Positions 24,343-33,097 are shown, counted from the stretch's first letter. The stretch is DNA of 64,000 nt from Pedobacter sp. AJM (GCF_002197755.1 NZ_NHOT01000010.1:124001-188000); one strand, 5' to 3'. Numbers and translations: made by a program. Notes: a model not told the origin generated them from the sequence alone.

Positions 24343-27300
24343 TTAGAAAGAAGCGTTTAGGTTGATGCCAAAACTGCGGATAGTTGGCGACTGTAAACCG
24401 GTTGAGGGCGTGGCATAATTATACTGATCAAGGTCTACATCCTTAAAGCGTTTATCTTTATAGAAGTACAATAAATTCCGGCCATACAACGATAATGAAG
24501 CTTTTTTAATAAAGGTTTTTTCCAGCAATTCTTTAGAAAATTCATATCCGAGAGTTACTTCGCGCAGCTTGGTAAATGTTTTACTCATCAGGTTAGCCTC
24601 GTCTACCCCGTAATATTTACTGACATAATCCTGTACAAAGGCCACCTGTGTGTTCGGAGCGTATTGTAAGGCTGCATAATTAAGCACGGCGCCAGTATTG
24701 GAGTCATAATTAATTGAAGCGCCGTTAGCAATCACTACACCTTCTCCAACGTAAGTGCCATTATAACCTTTCTTTCCAAAATTTGACCAATCCTGGTATC
24801 TGGCGGCACCTAAAGCACCTTCTGCAGTTTCTGCATTTGAACCACCACGCATGGTTTTGTTGTGCATGTAATCAACAATTACACCACCAACATTCCCATC
24901 AAACTGGATGCCCAGGCTTAGGTTTTTATATTGGAATTTATTGTAAATGCTCCAGTTAAATCTGCCGATTTCGTTACCCAGAAACTGGGCTGTTGGGTTA
25001 ACTAATGGTTTGCCTGCCGCATCATTGATGATTTTTCCATCCGGTGTTCTTACAAATGCGCTTCCATATAATTTATCTGTACGGTCTCCTGCTTTAAAGA
25101 AGGTAGCATAAATGCTTTGGCCCTGCGGAAGTTCTTTATAAACTTCTTTGTAAGTAGCAATATTGGTTAGGATATTCCAGCTAAAGCCGTCTGCCTGCTT
25201 AAAAACATCACCGCTTAATGAGCCTTCGTATCCGGTTTTCTTCGTTTTAAGCGCATTCAGGTATTCAATGGTGTAACCTGTAGCCGTTGAAATGGCATTT
25301 GGTAAAATTCTTGGCCCATCAATATACTGGAAGGCTGTTCCACTAAAAGTTAACCTGTTTTTAAGAAACCTGATGTCAAAGCCTTCCTCATAATTTACAC
25401 GCGTTGAGGTTTTAATCCCATTCTGATATAAATAATCAGAAGCGTAACCTGCGGTTTGACTATTATAAGGTTTGCTCGTGGCGTAGGAAGTATTTAAAGA
25501 ATAATCAGGTCCATTGTATGGAGAGCTATATGTCGTGCCATAGCCCAGTGGGTTGTTAAAAAGTGATGCACCCGTGCTGCCACCCAAGGCCGTAATGGAA
25601 CTGAATGGGGCAGGACCTATGGTGGTAGAAGTGGCATCAGATCGAATATTGGAGTATGATGCCCTGGCTTTTAAAAAGCTGATAAACGCTGGCATTTTAA
25701 CATAATCAGAGATTACTGTTGCTGCTGATAAGCTTGGGTAATAATAGGTGGTTGGAACCTGAAAGGCAGAAGATTTATCTAAGCGGCCTGTGCTTGAAAT
25801 CGTTGCATATTTGCCTAAGCTTAAATCCAACGAATAATAGGCACTTAATACCCGCATGCCAGAGTTGAAACTGGTAGACTGGATTGGATTTTTAGAGTTG
25901 CTGAAAGCATAAACTTCAGGAACATTCAGGTAATCGGTAGAGGTCCAGCTGGAATTATAAGACATGTTGCGCATGTTTCCGCCGATTAAACCAGAAATAT
26001 TCAGGAATTTTTTAATGGTATAATCGTAATTTACCATCAGCTCCGTGTTGTTATCGAATAAGTCGCGGCGATCTTCACGGTAATCCCCTTCATTGCCTTC
26101 ACGTCCGTAAGGATGGGCAGAAAAAGGCATTTTCTCTGTGCGCAGGATATTGTAGGTATCAACCTGCGAGCGCAAGGTGGCATTCAGGTTCGTGTTGATT
26201 TTGTAATTGGCTAAAAGGTAGCCGGTGGTATTTGTTTTATAGTGGCCACGTGTCCATTCTTTCACCATAAACCAGGGATTGTGGTAACGGGTATATTCTG
26301 CAAATTGTTGTTGAATCCCTTCTTTACCCGGTTGCCAGATGGCTTTAATATCAGGTGCGTTCACATCCCAGTCTGCCCCAGTCCAGATGGCCATGTTGTA
26401 AATTAAACTGTTTGGGCCATATTGTACATCTGGAAAATTATCAGTGGTTTGGCGGTTGAAGTTAACATTACCTTCAAATTTCCAGCGTGGGCTGGGGTTG
26501 AATGAAGCATACATGTTGACATTGGCAATATCCAGGTATTGCTCAGGAATGTAACTGTCCTGGTGTTGTTGCGAAGCAGAAAAACGGATGGTATGGTTTT
26601 CGCCGTTGGAGGTTAAGGCGATATTGTTATTCGTTTGAACTCCGGTGCGTAAAAAGTTATTTAAGTTATTTGCACCCCGCGCGGTATAAGGTGTTGGCTG
26701 GCGTACACCGTTCACGATAGGGCTGTCATATTGTGCAATTAATTGTCCGTTGAAGTATGGCCCCCAAATGTCATAATCAGAATCTACACCCCCCGGTGCG
26801 CCACCTTTACCATCAACAAACTGATAAAAAGTATTTTCACCCGCCCCATAAGCATGCTGTATTCTTGGGAAGGCCAAAAACCCCTTGTTGATGACCGTAC
26901 TGCTGTTCACATCAATGGTTAAGCCTTTTTTGTTTTTGTTGCCTTTTTTGGTGGTAATCAGAATGGCACCATAAGATGCCCTGTTGCCATAAAGTGCGGC
27001 TGCAGCGGGACCCTTTAATACTGTATAGGTATCAATATCATCCGGACTGATATTATAGGTATCTGTATTGATGGGGAAACCATCCACCACATATAAAGAA
27101 ATGGTATTTCCGCGAATGGCTACATTTGGCGAGCCTAATAATTCAGCAGAAGGACCTACTGATAATCCGGCCACTTTGCCAATTAAGCCGGTTACCGGAT
27201 TGGGATCACGCGCCAGGGTAAGATCATCTCCCTGAACGGTAGATACGGCATAGCCAATTTTACGGTTATCCTTTTTTACACCTAAAGCCGTTACCACAAC

Positions 27301-27624
27301 TTCATTAAGTGTTTGGTTATTCCCTTGCAGCGTGATGGTCAGCGGGTTCGTACTGTCAATAATGGTCGCTTCCTGGCTGTTGAAACCTACAAATTGAAAC
27401 TGAAGTGTTTGACCGATATTTGCTGATAAGATAAAGCGGCCATAATTATCAGTAGTTGTGCCAACTTTAGAATCTTTGATCATGACAGTTACTCCGGGAA
27501 GAGGCTGATTGGTCTCATCATTAACCACACCTGAAATCTTGGTTTGTGCCAGTAAAATTAGCGGAGAAAGGAAGCACATCACCAGGAGTGCGAGCCTTTT
27601 TAAATTGGGGTAAAAAGCATCCAT
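24343..27624 (-). CDS. SusC/RagA family TonB-linked outer-membrane transporter
   Basis: About 1093 residues from the ATG at 27624 (MDAFYPNLKRLALLVMCFLS), chosen because the signal peptide starts there and a hairpin lies immediately upstream; a longer frame reaches 27660. After cleavage near LILLAQ come a CarboxypepD_reg-like domain (ISGVVNDETNQPLPGVTVMI), the TonB-box/plug boundary TLNEVVVTALGVKKDNRKIG, a plug with VVDGFPINTDTYNISPDDID and VLKGPAAAALYGNRASYGAI, then the barrel ending in SFGINLNASF. Transports a substrate across the outer membrane using TonB energy. It shares its leader sequence with the PhnX-like operon. Confidence 0.95.
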   Translation of the reverse strand: MDAFYPNLKRLALLVMCFLSPLILLAQTKISGVVNDETNQPLPGVTVMIKDSKVGTTTDNYGRFILSANIGQTLQFQFVGFNSQEATIIDSTNPLTITLQGNNQTLNEVVVTALGVKKDNRKIGYAVSTVQGDDLTLARDPNPVTGLIGKVAGLSVGPSAELLGSPNVAIRGNTISLYVVDGFPINTDTYNISPDDIDTYTVLKGPAAAALYGNRASYGAILITTKKGNKNKKGLTIDVNSSTVINKGFLAFPRIQHAYGAGENTFYQFVDGKGGAPGGVDSDYDIWGPYFNGQLIAQYDSPIVNGVRQPTPYTARGANNLNNFLRTGVQTNNNIALTSNGENHTIRFSASQQHQDSYIPEQYLDIANVNMYASFNPSPRWKFEGNVNFNRQTTDNFPDVQYGPNSLIYNMAIWTGADWDVNAPDIKAIWQPGKEGIQQQFAEYTRYHNPWFMVKEWTRGHYKTNTTGYLLANYKINTNLNATLRSQVDTYNILRTEKMPFSAHPYGREGNEGDYREDRRDLFDNNTELMVNYDYTIKKFLNISGLIGGNMRNMSYNSSWTSTDYLNVPEVYAFSNSKNPIQSTSFNSGMRVLSAYYSLDLSLGKYATISSTGRLDKSSAFQVPTTYYYPSLSAATVISDYVKMPAFISFLKARASYSNIRSDATSTTIGPAPFSSITALGGSTGASLFNNPLGYGTTYSSPYNGPDYSLNTSYATSKPYNSQTAGYASDYLYQNGIKTSTRVNYEEGFDIRFLKNRLTFSGTAFQYIDGPRILPNAISTATGYTIEYLNALKTKKTGYEGSLSGDVFKQADGFSWNILTNIATYKEVYKELPQGQSIYATFFKAGDRTDKLYGSAFVRTPDGKIINDAAGKPLVNPTAQFLGNEIGRFNWSIYNKFQYKNLSLGIQFDGNVGGVIVDYMHNKTMRGGSNAETAEGALGAARYQDWSNFGKKGYNGTYVGEGVVIANGASINYDSNTGAVLNYAALQYAPNTQVAFVQDYVSKYYGVDEANLMSKTFTKLREVTLGYEFSKELLEKTFIKKASLSLYGRNLLYFYKDKRFKDVDLDQYNYATPSTGLQSPTIRSFGINLNASF

Positions 27625-27626
27625 AA

Positions 27627-27690
27627 TTGCCAAATAATTTGATTTAATATTATTTGGCAATACTAAACTTTGTTTATTATTTGTAAACTA
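27627..27690 (-). promoter_or_regulatory. SusC leader: shared 38-bp block plus start-proximal hairpin
   Basis: On the minus strand, 27690 to 27653 reads TAGTTTAC..., and is identical at 31 of 38 positions to the block at 29137-29174 before the PhnX-like gene. It contains TAAACTTTGTTTA-type palindromic sequence (27664-27676). It runs into a 12-bp perfect inverted repeat, TTGCCAAATAAT (27627-27638) and ATTATTTGGCAA (27649-27660), which ends 2 bp before the chosen ATG. Probably promoter, operator and 5'-UTR hairpin. Confidence 0.65.
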
Positions 27691-27804
27691 ATTTTAAGTT
27701 ATCTAAACTTTAAAAGTTTGTTTACTGATCATTAACAGATTTCAGTTTTGGTAACTAAATCAATACAATTAGGTTAAGATGATTTAACACCAAAGCAATA
27801 ATTC

Positions 27805-28386
27805 CTATTTACGATGGCTTAAATGTGTTATGGCAAGCGCCTTAAGCTGATCTAAATTATTGATCGGGATCGCTGTTAATTTCGCTTCATCATCCCAAAA
27901 ACGCATGCGGATAATAATATCAAGATCAGGATCAGCTTCAAATGCAGCTGCTTCGGCTGCATGCATTGGTCCGCCTTGAAAGCCTAAAGTAATGCGACTG
28001 GCCGGAGAGAGCTTGTCAAAATATTCGGGATATTTATAAGTGAGATAGCGTTTAGCAATCACATGTCCGTTTACCAGTTTGGCCAAACGCGGGGAGAAAC
28101 CACGTGCCAGCAGGTAATCAGCTCCGATCTGCTCATGATTTACATTACCCATGCCATCCATGCTTCCCACTGCTGAACCTGCTGCACATAAATGTCCGAT
28201 ATCATGAAAGAAAGCTGCAAGTACAACTTCATCATCATAGCCTTCTGCAAGTGCCAGGTTTGCTGCCTGCGACATGTGCTCCAACTGGGAAACAGGTTCT
28301 CCGATGTAATCATCATTTCCATATGCCTCATATAAAGCGAACACTTCATCAGCAATAAGCTGAGGATTTAAGGGTTTTTCTGTCAT
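27805..28386 (-). CDS. PhnZ-like HD-domain phosphonate oxygenase
   Basis: 193 residues, the length of PhnZ. The di-iron HD ligands are visible: His37 (LEHMSQ), His61-Asp62 (FFHDIGH), His84 (NVNHEQ), His108 (NGHVIAK) and Asp165 (RFWDDE). The substrate-gating pair of PhnZ (Tyr and Glu in YxGE) is present as Tyr27 and Glu30 in DDYIGEPVSQ. PhnZ oxidatively cleaves 2-amino-1-hydroxyethylphosphonate to glycine and phosphate; this clade matches the phosphonate-associated HDIG family (TIGR03276). It diverges from an XRE-cupin regulator. No PhnY hydroxylase is in the window, so its substrate may be imported or differ. Confidence 0.82.
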   Translation of the reverse strand: MTEKPLNPQLIADEVFALYEAYGNDDYIGEPVSQLEHMSQAANLALAEGYDDEVVLAAFFHDIGHLCAAGSAVGSMDGMGNVNHEQIGADYLLARGFSPRLAKLVNGHVIAKRYLTYKYPEYFDKLSPASRITLGFQGGPMHAAEAAAFEADPDLDIIIRMRFWDDEAKLTAIPINNLDQLKALAITHLSHRK

Positions 28387-28532
28387 GCGATCTAAAAAAA
28401 CGCAAATAAAAGCAATTCATGTTAGCACAGAATTAAATTTTTGTGACCTTCTTACTTGATACTAAAATATTTTAAAAGCCTTGCCATGCTAAAATTTATT
28501 CTCTAATTTCCGCCCTTACAAAAATCAGATCG

Positions 28533-29111
28533 ATGGAAGATGATGTACTGATACAGATCAGTAACCGTATTAAAGACAGGCGACGTGAGAAGAATATTAC
28601 GGTGCAGGAACTTGCCTCCAGGGCAAATGTTAGCAAGGGATTAATTTCGCAGATTGAAAATAGCCGTACTGTACCATCTTTAATCGTACTCATTGATATT
28701 ATTAAATCTTTAGAAATTGATTTAAACATATTTTTCAAGGATATTAAATACAATGGCAAGGAGTTTCCACTTTTGATCCGCCGTAAGGAAGCTTACGAGC
28801 ATTTTGAAAAGGAAGATGCTATAGGTTTTAATTACCAGCGCATCTTTACACAATCTATTAAGAAATCAACCATAGATATCGTTATTCTCGATTTGGAACC
28901 CGGTGCCCAAAGACCGCAGATCCAAACGGAAGCTTTTGAATATAAGTACATCTTAAACGGGTGTATTGATTACCATTTTGGGGAGGAGGTGTATAGCCTG
29001 AAGCAAGGTGATTCTATGCTGTTTGATGGGCGTATGGCGCATACCCCAAAAAATTTGGGTAAAGAAAAAGCCAGTATGCTGGTGATCTATTTCTTTGAAG
29101 AAATCAGCTAA
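28533..29111 (+). CDS. XRE-family regulator with C-terminal cupin
   Basis: 192 residues. The N-terminal HTH (about 8-62) has KNITVQELASRANVSKGLIS and QIENSRTVPSL. The C-terminal cupin (110-185) has a DLEPGAQRPQIQTEAFEYKY core and GDSMLFDGRMAHTPKNLG. The XRE-cupin class regulates small-molecule catabolism; the cupin binds the effector. Placed between the PhnZ-like gene and the PhnX-like operon, it is the likely local regulator, and effector sensing of a phosphonate is inference. The palindromic elements in both shared leaders are candidate operators. Confidence 0.9.
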   Translation: MEDDVLIQISNRIKDRRREKNITVQELASRANVSKGLISQIENSRTVPSLIVLIDIIKSLEIDLNIFFKDIKYNGKEFPLLIRRKEAYEHFEKEDAIGFNYQRIFTQSIKKSTIDIVILDLEPGAQRPQIQTEAFEYKYILNGCIDYHFGEEVYSLKQGDSMLFDGRMAHTPKNLGKEKASMLVIYFFEEIS

Positions 29112-29136
29112 ACTTAAATTTATCTTAACATTAAGG

Positions 29137-29189
29137 TAGTTTTGTAATAATAAACTAAGTTTAATTTTGCTAAACAAAAGATTTAGCAA
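29137..29189 (+). promoter_or_regulatory. PhnX-like operon promoter/leader, shared with SusC
   Basis: TAGTTTTG at 29137-29144 fits TAnnTTTG. TAAACTAAGTTTA (29151-29163) is a 6-1-6 palindrome close to the expected transcript start. TTGCTAAA (29167-29174) and TTTAGCAA (29182-29189) form an inverted repeat whose 3' arm overlaps the first base of the ATG. The block 29137-29174 is identical at 31 of 38 positions to the SusC leader. Confidence 0.65.
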
Positions 29190-29872
29190 TGTCCATTAAA
29201 CTCGTAGTGTTTGATATGGCCGGTACCACGGTCAAAGATGAAAATAAAGTTACGCAAACTTTCAAAAGTGCCTTACATCAGTATGGTTATGATGTTCCTG
29301 ATCACATCATCAACCCTTTAATGGGCTATAAAAAAATAGTGGCGATTACCAAAATGCTCCACTTATATGAAGCTGATGCTTCGAAGATTACACCAGTTCT
29401 TATTGATCAGATCCACGAGACCTTTGTACGCCTGATGATTGAATATTATCAGCAGGCCGATTTTCTGGAGGCCTTACCAAATGCAGCGTCAACGCTCCTG
29501 GCCTTAAAAAAAGCAGGTATTCAGGTAGGCATCAACACGGGTTTTTCAAGAGATATTGCCGAAGTGATTATTAAAAGACTCGAATGGCGGGAGAAAGATA
29601 TATTTGATTACCTGGTTTGTTCGGACGAAGTAGCAGAAGGTCGCCCCAATCCAGGGATGATTAACCGTTTGCGGCAGCTGGCCGGTATTGCTGAAGCAGA
29701 TGAGGTGGCGAAAGTTGGTGATACCGAAGTGGATATCCGCGAGGGGCAGAACGCAGGTTGTAAATATGTCATTGCGGTAACCACCGGTGCTTTTACCCGT
29801 GCCGCGCTGGAGCCCTACCATCCCACGCATATTATTGATAACATTGCTGATGTGCTTGGCATCGTTTTATAA
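29189..29872 (+). CDS. PhnX-like HAD hydrolase (phosphonatase-like, TIGR03351 type)
   Basis: 227 residues. The HAD motif I is FDMAGTTV (Asp9, with A11-G12-T13) instead of DxDx(T/V), the phosphonatase variant. The cap carries MGYKKIVA, where Lys49 aligns with the Schiff-base Lys of phosphonoacetaldehyde hydrolase (MGLLK). The usual Lys before the last motif is Arg (EGRPNPGM), again as in phosphonatases, and VGDTEVDI is the metal-binding motif. Expected reaction: cleavage of phosphonoacetaldehyde or a close relative to an aldehyde and phosphate. First gene of an operon with the transporter and FAD oxidoreductase. Confidence 0.9.
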   Translation: MSIKLVVFDMAGTTVKDENKVTQTFKSALHQYGYDVPDHIINPLMGYKKIVAITKMLHLYEADASKITPVLIDQIHETFVRLMIEYYQQADFLEALPNAASTLLALKKAGIQVGINTGFSRDIAEVIIKRLEWREKDIFDYLVCSDEVAEGRPNPGMINRLRQLAGIAEADEVAKVGDTEVDIREGQNAGCKYVIAVTTGAFTRAALEPYHPTHIIDNIADVLGIVL

Positions 29873-29881
29873 ATAATCGCG

Positions 29882-31195
29882 ATGGGCTTAGCAAAAATTT
29901 TACGGGCAAAGATAGCCCATTGGCCTTATGCCCTTACGTCGGTTATATCGGCTTTGGCTGCTTTTGGGGCCTATTCATCTATGTATGCCTTCCGCAAGGC
30001 CTTTGCTGCAGGTACATACGCGGGGCAGCAGTATTTTCATATTGATTATAAAGTATGGCTCGTTATTTTTCAGATTGTAGGTTATACACTGAGTAAATTT
30101 TATGGCATCCGTTTTATTGCCGAACTTAAGAGTAAGCGCAGGGGGGCTACCATACTGCTGCTGGTAGGTATTTCGTGGCTGGCTTTGCTGGGCTTTGCCC
30201 TCGTACCGGCACCCTACAATATGCTGTTTTTATTTATGAATGGTTTCCCTCTGGGTTTAATATGGGGTCTGGTATTTGGCTATCTGGAAGGTCGCCGTTC
30301 TACCGAATTTATGGCTGCGGTATTATCCATAAGCCTTATTTTCGGTTCAGGTTTCGTAAAAACAGTTGGCCAAACGCTTCTGCACGCTTACCATGTAAAT
30401 GAATACATGATGCCATTTTTAACGGGTGCATTATTTGTAATCCCGATTATATTTTTTGTCTTACTGCTCGAACTCATGCCGCCGCCTACAGAAAAAGACC
30501 GGCTTCTGCGCACTGAACGTAAGCCCATGACGGCTTCAGAAAGAAAACAATTTATCAGTCGCTTCCTGCCCGGCATTATCCTTACTTTAATCATCTATGT
30601 TTTGCTTACGGTGATGCGTGATGTGCGTGATAACTTTGAAGTGGAAATCTGGAACAGCCTGGGGATTACCGATAAGAACATTTATGCGAAAATAGATAGC
30701 CGGATTTCGATCATTGTACTGGTTGCCATGAGCTTGCTTTTTCTGATCAAAAGAAATTTAAAAGCCTTCAGTATTATCCACCTCTTCATTATAGGGGGCT
30801 GCATTTTAATTGGCGTATCCACCCTTATGTTCAGTTTACACATGGTTGGCCCCGTAGCCTGGATGACAATGGCTGGCCTAGGGCTCTATCTGGGTTATGT
30901 GCCTTATAATGCCATCTTTTTTGAACGGATGATTGCCACCTTTCATTATAAAAGCAATGTGGGTTTTGTAATGTACCTGGCCGATTCTCTGGGCTACCTG
31001 GCCAGTGTAAGTGTATTAATCGTGAAAGAATTCGGAAAGCCGGATATCAGCTGGGGGAATTTTTTTAGAGAAGGTATAATCCTGGTCGCCGTTATTGGAG
31101 GCCTTTGCAGCATCTTATCCTTAATTTATTTTTTTCAATCTGCACGCAAGGGCACTTCTGCTGCGGCAACACCGTTAAAATTTTCAACCATATGA
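29882..31195 (+). CDS. DUF5690 family MFS transporter
   Basis: 437 residues with about 12 transmembrane segments in two groups of six separated by a basic loop (about 195-220, PPPTEKDRLLRTERKPMTAS). The N-terminal SSMYAFRKAFAAGTYAGQ and FYGIRFIAELKSKRRGA match the DUF5690 branch of the major facilitator superfamily. It lies 9 bp after the PhnX-like gene and overlaps the FAD oxidoreductase start by 4 bp, so uptake of the phosphonate substrate across the inner membrane is the likely job (inference from context). No ABC phosphonate transporter is seen. Confidence 0.88.
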   Translation: MGLAKILRAKIAHWPYALTSVISALAAFGAYSSMYAFRKAFAAGTYAGQQYFHIDYKVWLVIFQIVGYTLSKFYGIRFIAELKSKRRGATILLLVGISWLALLGFALVPAPYNMLFLFMNGFPLGLIWGLVFGYLEGRRSTEFMAAVLSISLIFGSGFVKTVGQTLLHAYHVNEYMMPFLTGALFVIPIIFFVLLLELMPPPTEKDRLLRTERKPMTASERKQFISRFLPGIILTLIIYVLLTVMRDVRDNFEVEIWNSLGITDKNIYAKIDSRISIIVLVAMSLLFLIKRNLKAFSIIHLFIIGGCILIGVSTLMFSLHMVGPVAWMTMAGLGLYLGYVPYNAIFFERMIATFHYKSNVGFVMYLADSLGYLASVSVLIVKEFGKPDISWGNFFREGIILVAVIGGLCSILSLIYFFQSARKGTSAAATPLKFSTI

Positions 31196-32334
31196 ATCAA
31201 CCATCTGCCATCGTTATTGGAGCCGGCATTGTAGGTTTGGCCACCGCCCGGGCACTTGCCATCAGGGGATTTGAAGTAACCGTATTTGAACGTCACGAGC
31301 ATGCAGTTGGTGCATCTATCCGCAACTTTGGGATGGTGTGGCCAATAGGACAACCTACGGGCCCCCTTTTTGAACGTGCAATGTTATCCCGCAGCATCTG
31401 GAAACAAATTTGCATGGAGGCCGGTATCTGGCATGATGAGGTAGGTTCCTTACACATCGCCAATAGCGATGATGAACTTGCAGTGATGACTGACTATGTA
31501 GAAATGAATCAGGCTTATCGCGATTGTACATTGCTTACACCTCAACAAACTTTAGCCAAATCAAACGGCGTAAATCCTGCTGCGTTAAAAGGCGCCTTGT
31601 GGAGCGGGATGGAAATGATTGTAGAAGCCCGCGTAGCCATTGGTAAAATAGCCGGTTATCTGGAAGAAAAATATGGGGTAAATTTTCACTGGAATACAGC
31701 CATTAGCCAGGTAGAAAATTCAACTGTAAAATCAGGATCACGAAGCTGGCAGGCTGATGAAATCTTTATTTGCAGTGGTGCCGAATTTGAAACCCTATAT
31801 CCTGAAATTTTTATGCAGCAGGGCATTACCAAATGCAAATTGCAAATGTTACGCATCATCAGTCAGCCAGAGGGCTGGCGTATGGGGCCGGCATTGTGCG
31901 GAAGCCTGAGTATGATCCATTATCCCGGGTTTCACGCCACACCATCTCTATCCCAGCTGCGTAAACGTTACGAAGTGGAATATGCAGAATATTTGAAATG
32001 GGGCATCCATGTAATGGCCGCCCAAAACCATACCGGAGAAATTACCATCGGCGATTCGCATGAGTATGGCCTGGTTCATGATCCTTTCGACAAGGATTTT
32101 ATCAACCAGCTGATTATAAAATATTTAAAAACCTTTACTCATTTTAAAGATAACAGCATCATCCAAACCTGGAATGGCATTTATCCGAAAATGAAAAACG
32201 GCGAAACCGAATTGGTTATGGCGGTAGCACCAGGGGTAACCATCATTAATGGTTTAGGTGGTAATGGCATGACTTTATCTTTTGGATTGTGTGAGCAGGT
32301 AATCGGTGCACGGTTTAGTTCACAAACCTTGTAG
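31192..32334 (+). CDS. FAD-dependent oxidoreductase, TIGR03364 type (aminophosphonate oxidase)
   Basis: 380 residues from the ATG at 31192 (MNQPSAIVIGAGIVGLATAR), which overlaps the transporter stop by 4 bp; a longer frame to 31105 has no related sequence. Rossmann GxGxxG (GAGIVG), VFERHEHAVGASIRNFGMVW (the conserved RNFGMVWPIGQP loop of TIGR03364) and C-terminal NGLGGNGMTLSFGL for FAD. DAO-type amine oxidases of this family are reported to oxidise N-methyl-2-aminoethylphosphonate and, in some members, 2-aminoethylphosphonate to phosphonoacetaldehyde, replacing PhnW. It thus feeds the PhnX-like enzyme two genes upstream. Confidence 0.88.
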   Translation: MNQPSAIVIGAGIVGLATARALAIRGFEVTVFERHEHAVGASIRNFGMVWPIGQPTGPLFERAMLSRSIWKQICMEAGIWHDEVGSLHIANSDDELAVMTDYVEMNQAYRDCTLLTPQQTLAKSNGVNPAALKGALWSGMEMIVEARVAIGKIAGYLEEKYGVNFHWNTAISQVENSTVKSGSRSWQADEIFICSGAEFETLYPEIFMQQGITKCKLQMLRIISQPEGWRMGPALCGSLSMIHYPGFHATPSLSQLRKRYEVEYAEYLKWGIHVMAAQNHTGEITIGDSHEYGLVHDPFDKDFINQLIIKYLKTFTHFKDNSIIQTWNGIYPKMKNGETELVMAVAPGVTIINGLGGNGMTLSFGLCEQVIGARFSSQTL

Positions 32335-32511
32335 GTTTTATAATCTGTAAGGTTTAATGTGGTTATAACTGCTTCATTAACTCTAAAAATTATTTCATGA
32401 AGATTTGCTTGATACATTGTATTTGTTCAGGAATTAAAAATTAATCATCATGCTAATTGATAAACTTCTACCAGGCTATTTAAAGTTTACATAATTAAAG
32501 TTAGATTTTAT

Positions 32512-32532
32512 CGGTTGGTGTCTCACCAACCG
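32512..32532. repeat. REP hairpin, left of the transposase
   Basis: CGGTTGGTG-TCT-CACCAACCG, a 9-bp perfect stem. Its surrounding 27 bp recur in reverse orientation at the other side of the transposase gene (33159-33179). Confidence 0.85.
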
Positions 32533-32551
32533 AAACCTGACACCGCTTCAA

Positions 32552-33097
32552 TTAATCTCTAAAATGAGTAAGTATTTTAAAGTTATCAATCCCGTTTTCA
32601 TAAAAACCAGCACTACTCCAGGTATAATCTTCTATAGATTCGCATAAATTCCATTTTTCCTTAGTTGGATTTTCATGTATATAATCTAATTTCTGAATTA
32701 ATATACCTTCAGAACTTAAGGGGATAGCCAAAGGGTCTCGCTTCCAAAACTGGTAGTTACGGTCTTCTTTTATTGATCTATATTTCTTAAGTAAATTTGG
32801 TGAATGAGTTATTAAATGTTTTCTAAATTGATGGGCGGTAAATTTTGTGAAACTTGCTGCAGGACTTTCTTTCCCATTTAGCTTTAACATATTCCAGATG
32901 AGATGGATATGATTAGGCATAATAACATAACCATAAATCTCTATTAATTTCTGTTGAGTTAGATACTGAAGAGAATTAATAACAATCATCTTAAAATGAT
33001 CATCTGCCAGTAAGTGATCAAAATGGCAGATAGTGTCTGTGTAGAAATAAGGATAATTATAATCCATTTGTCCCTGTCTTTTGTGAAAAATACTCAT
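32552..33097 (-). CDS. REP-associated tyrosine transposase (RAYT), IS200-like Y1 fold
   Basis: 181 residues, the usual RAYT length. The metal-binding HUH motif is GYVIMPNHIHLIWNML (His63 and His65) and the catalytic Tyr is Tyr139 in LDYIHENPTKEKW, a motif typical of RAYTs. These are domesticated single-strand transposases that act on REP palindromes rather than mobilising a whole IS. Here two inverted REP hairpins flank the gene at 20 and 62 bp, which fits a REP-gene-iREP unit. Start could also be the Met at residue 11. The gene looks intact. Confidence 0.9.
   Translation of the reverse strand: MSIFHKRQGQMDYNYPYFYTDTICHFDHLLADDHFKMIVINSLQYLTQQKLIEIYGYVIMPNHIHLIWNMLKLNGKESPAASFTKFTAHQFRKHLITHSPNLLKKYRSIKEDRNYQFWKRDPLAIPLSSEGILIQKLDYIHENPTKEKWNLCESIEDYTWSSAGFYENGIDNFKILTHFRD

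Noticed and set aside
21577..27624. SusC/SusD operon as an ordinary polysaccharide utilisation locus
   Set aside because: No glycoside hydrolase, lyase or hybrid sensor is nearby, and its leader matches that of the phosphonate operon.
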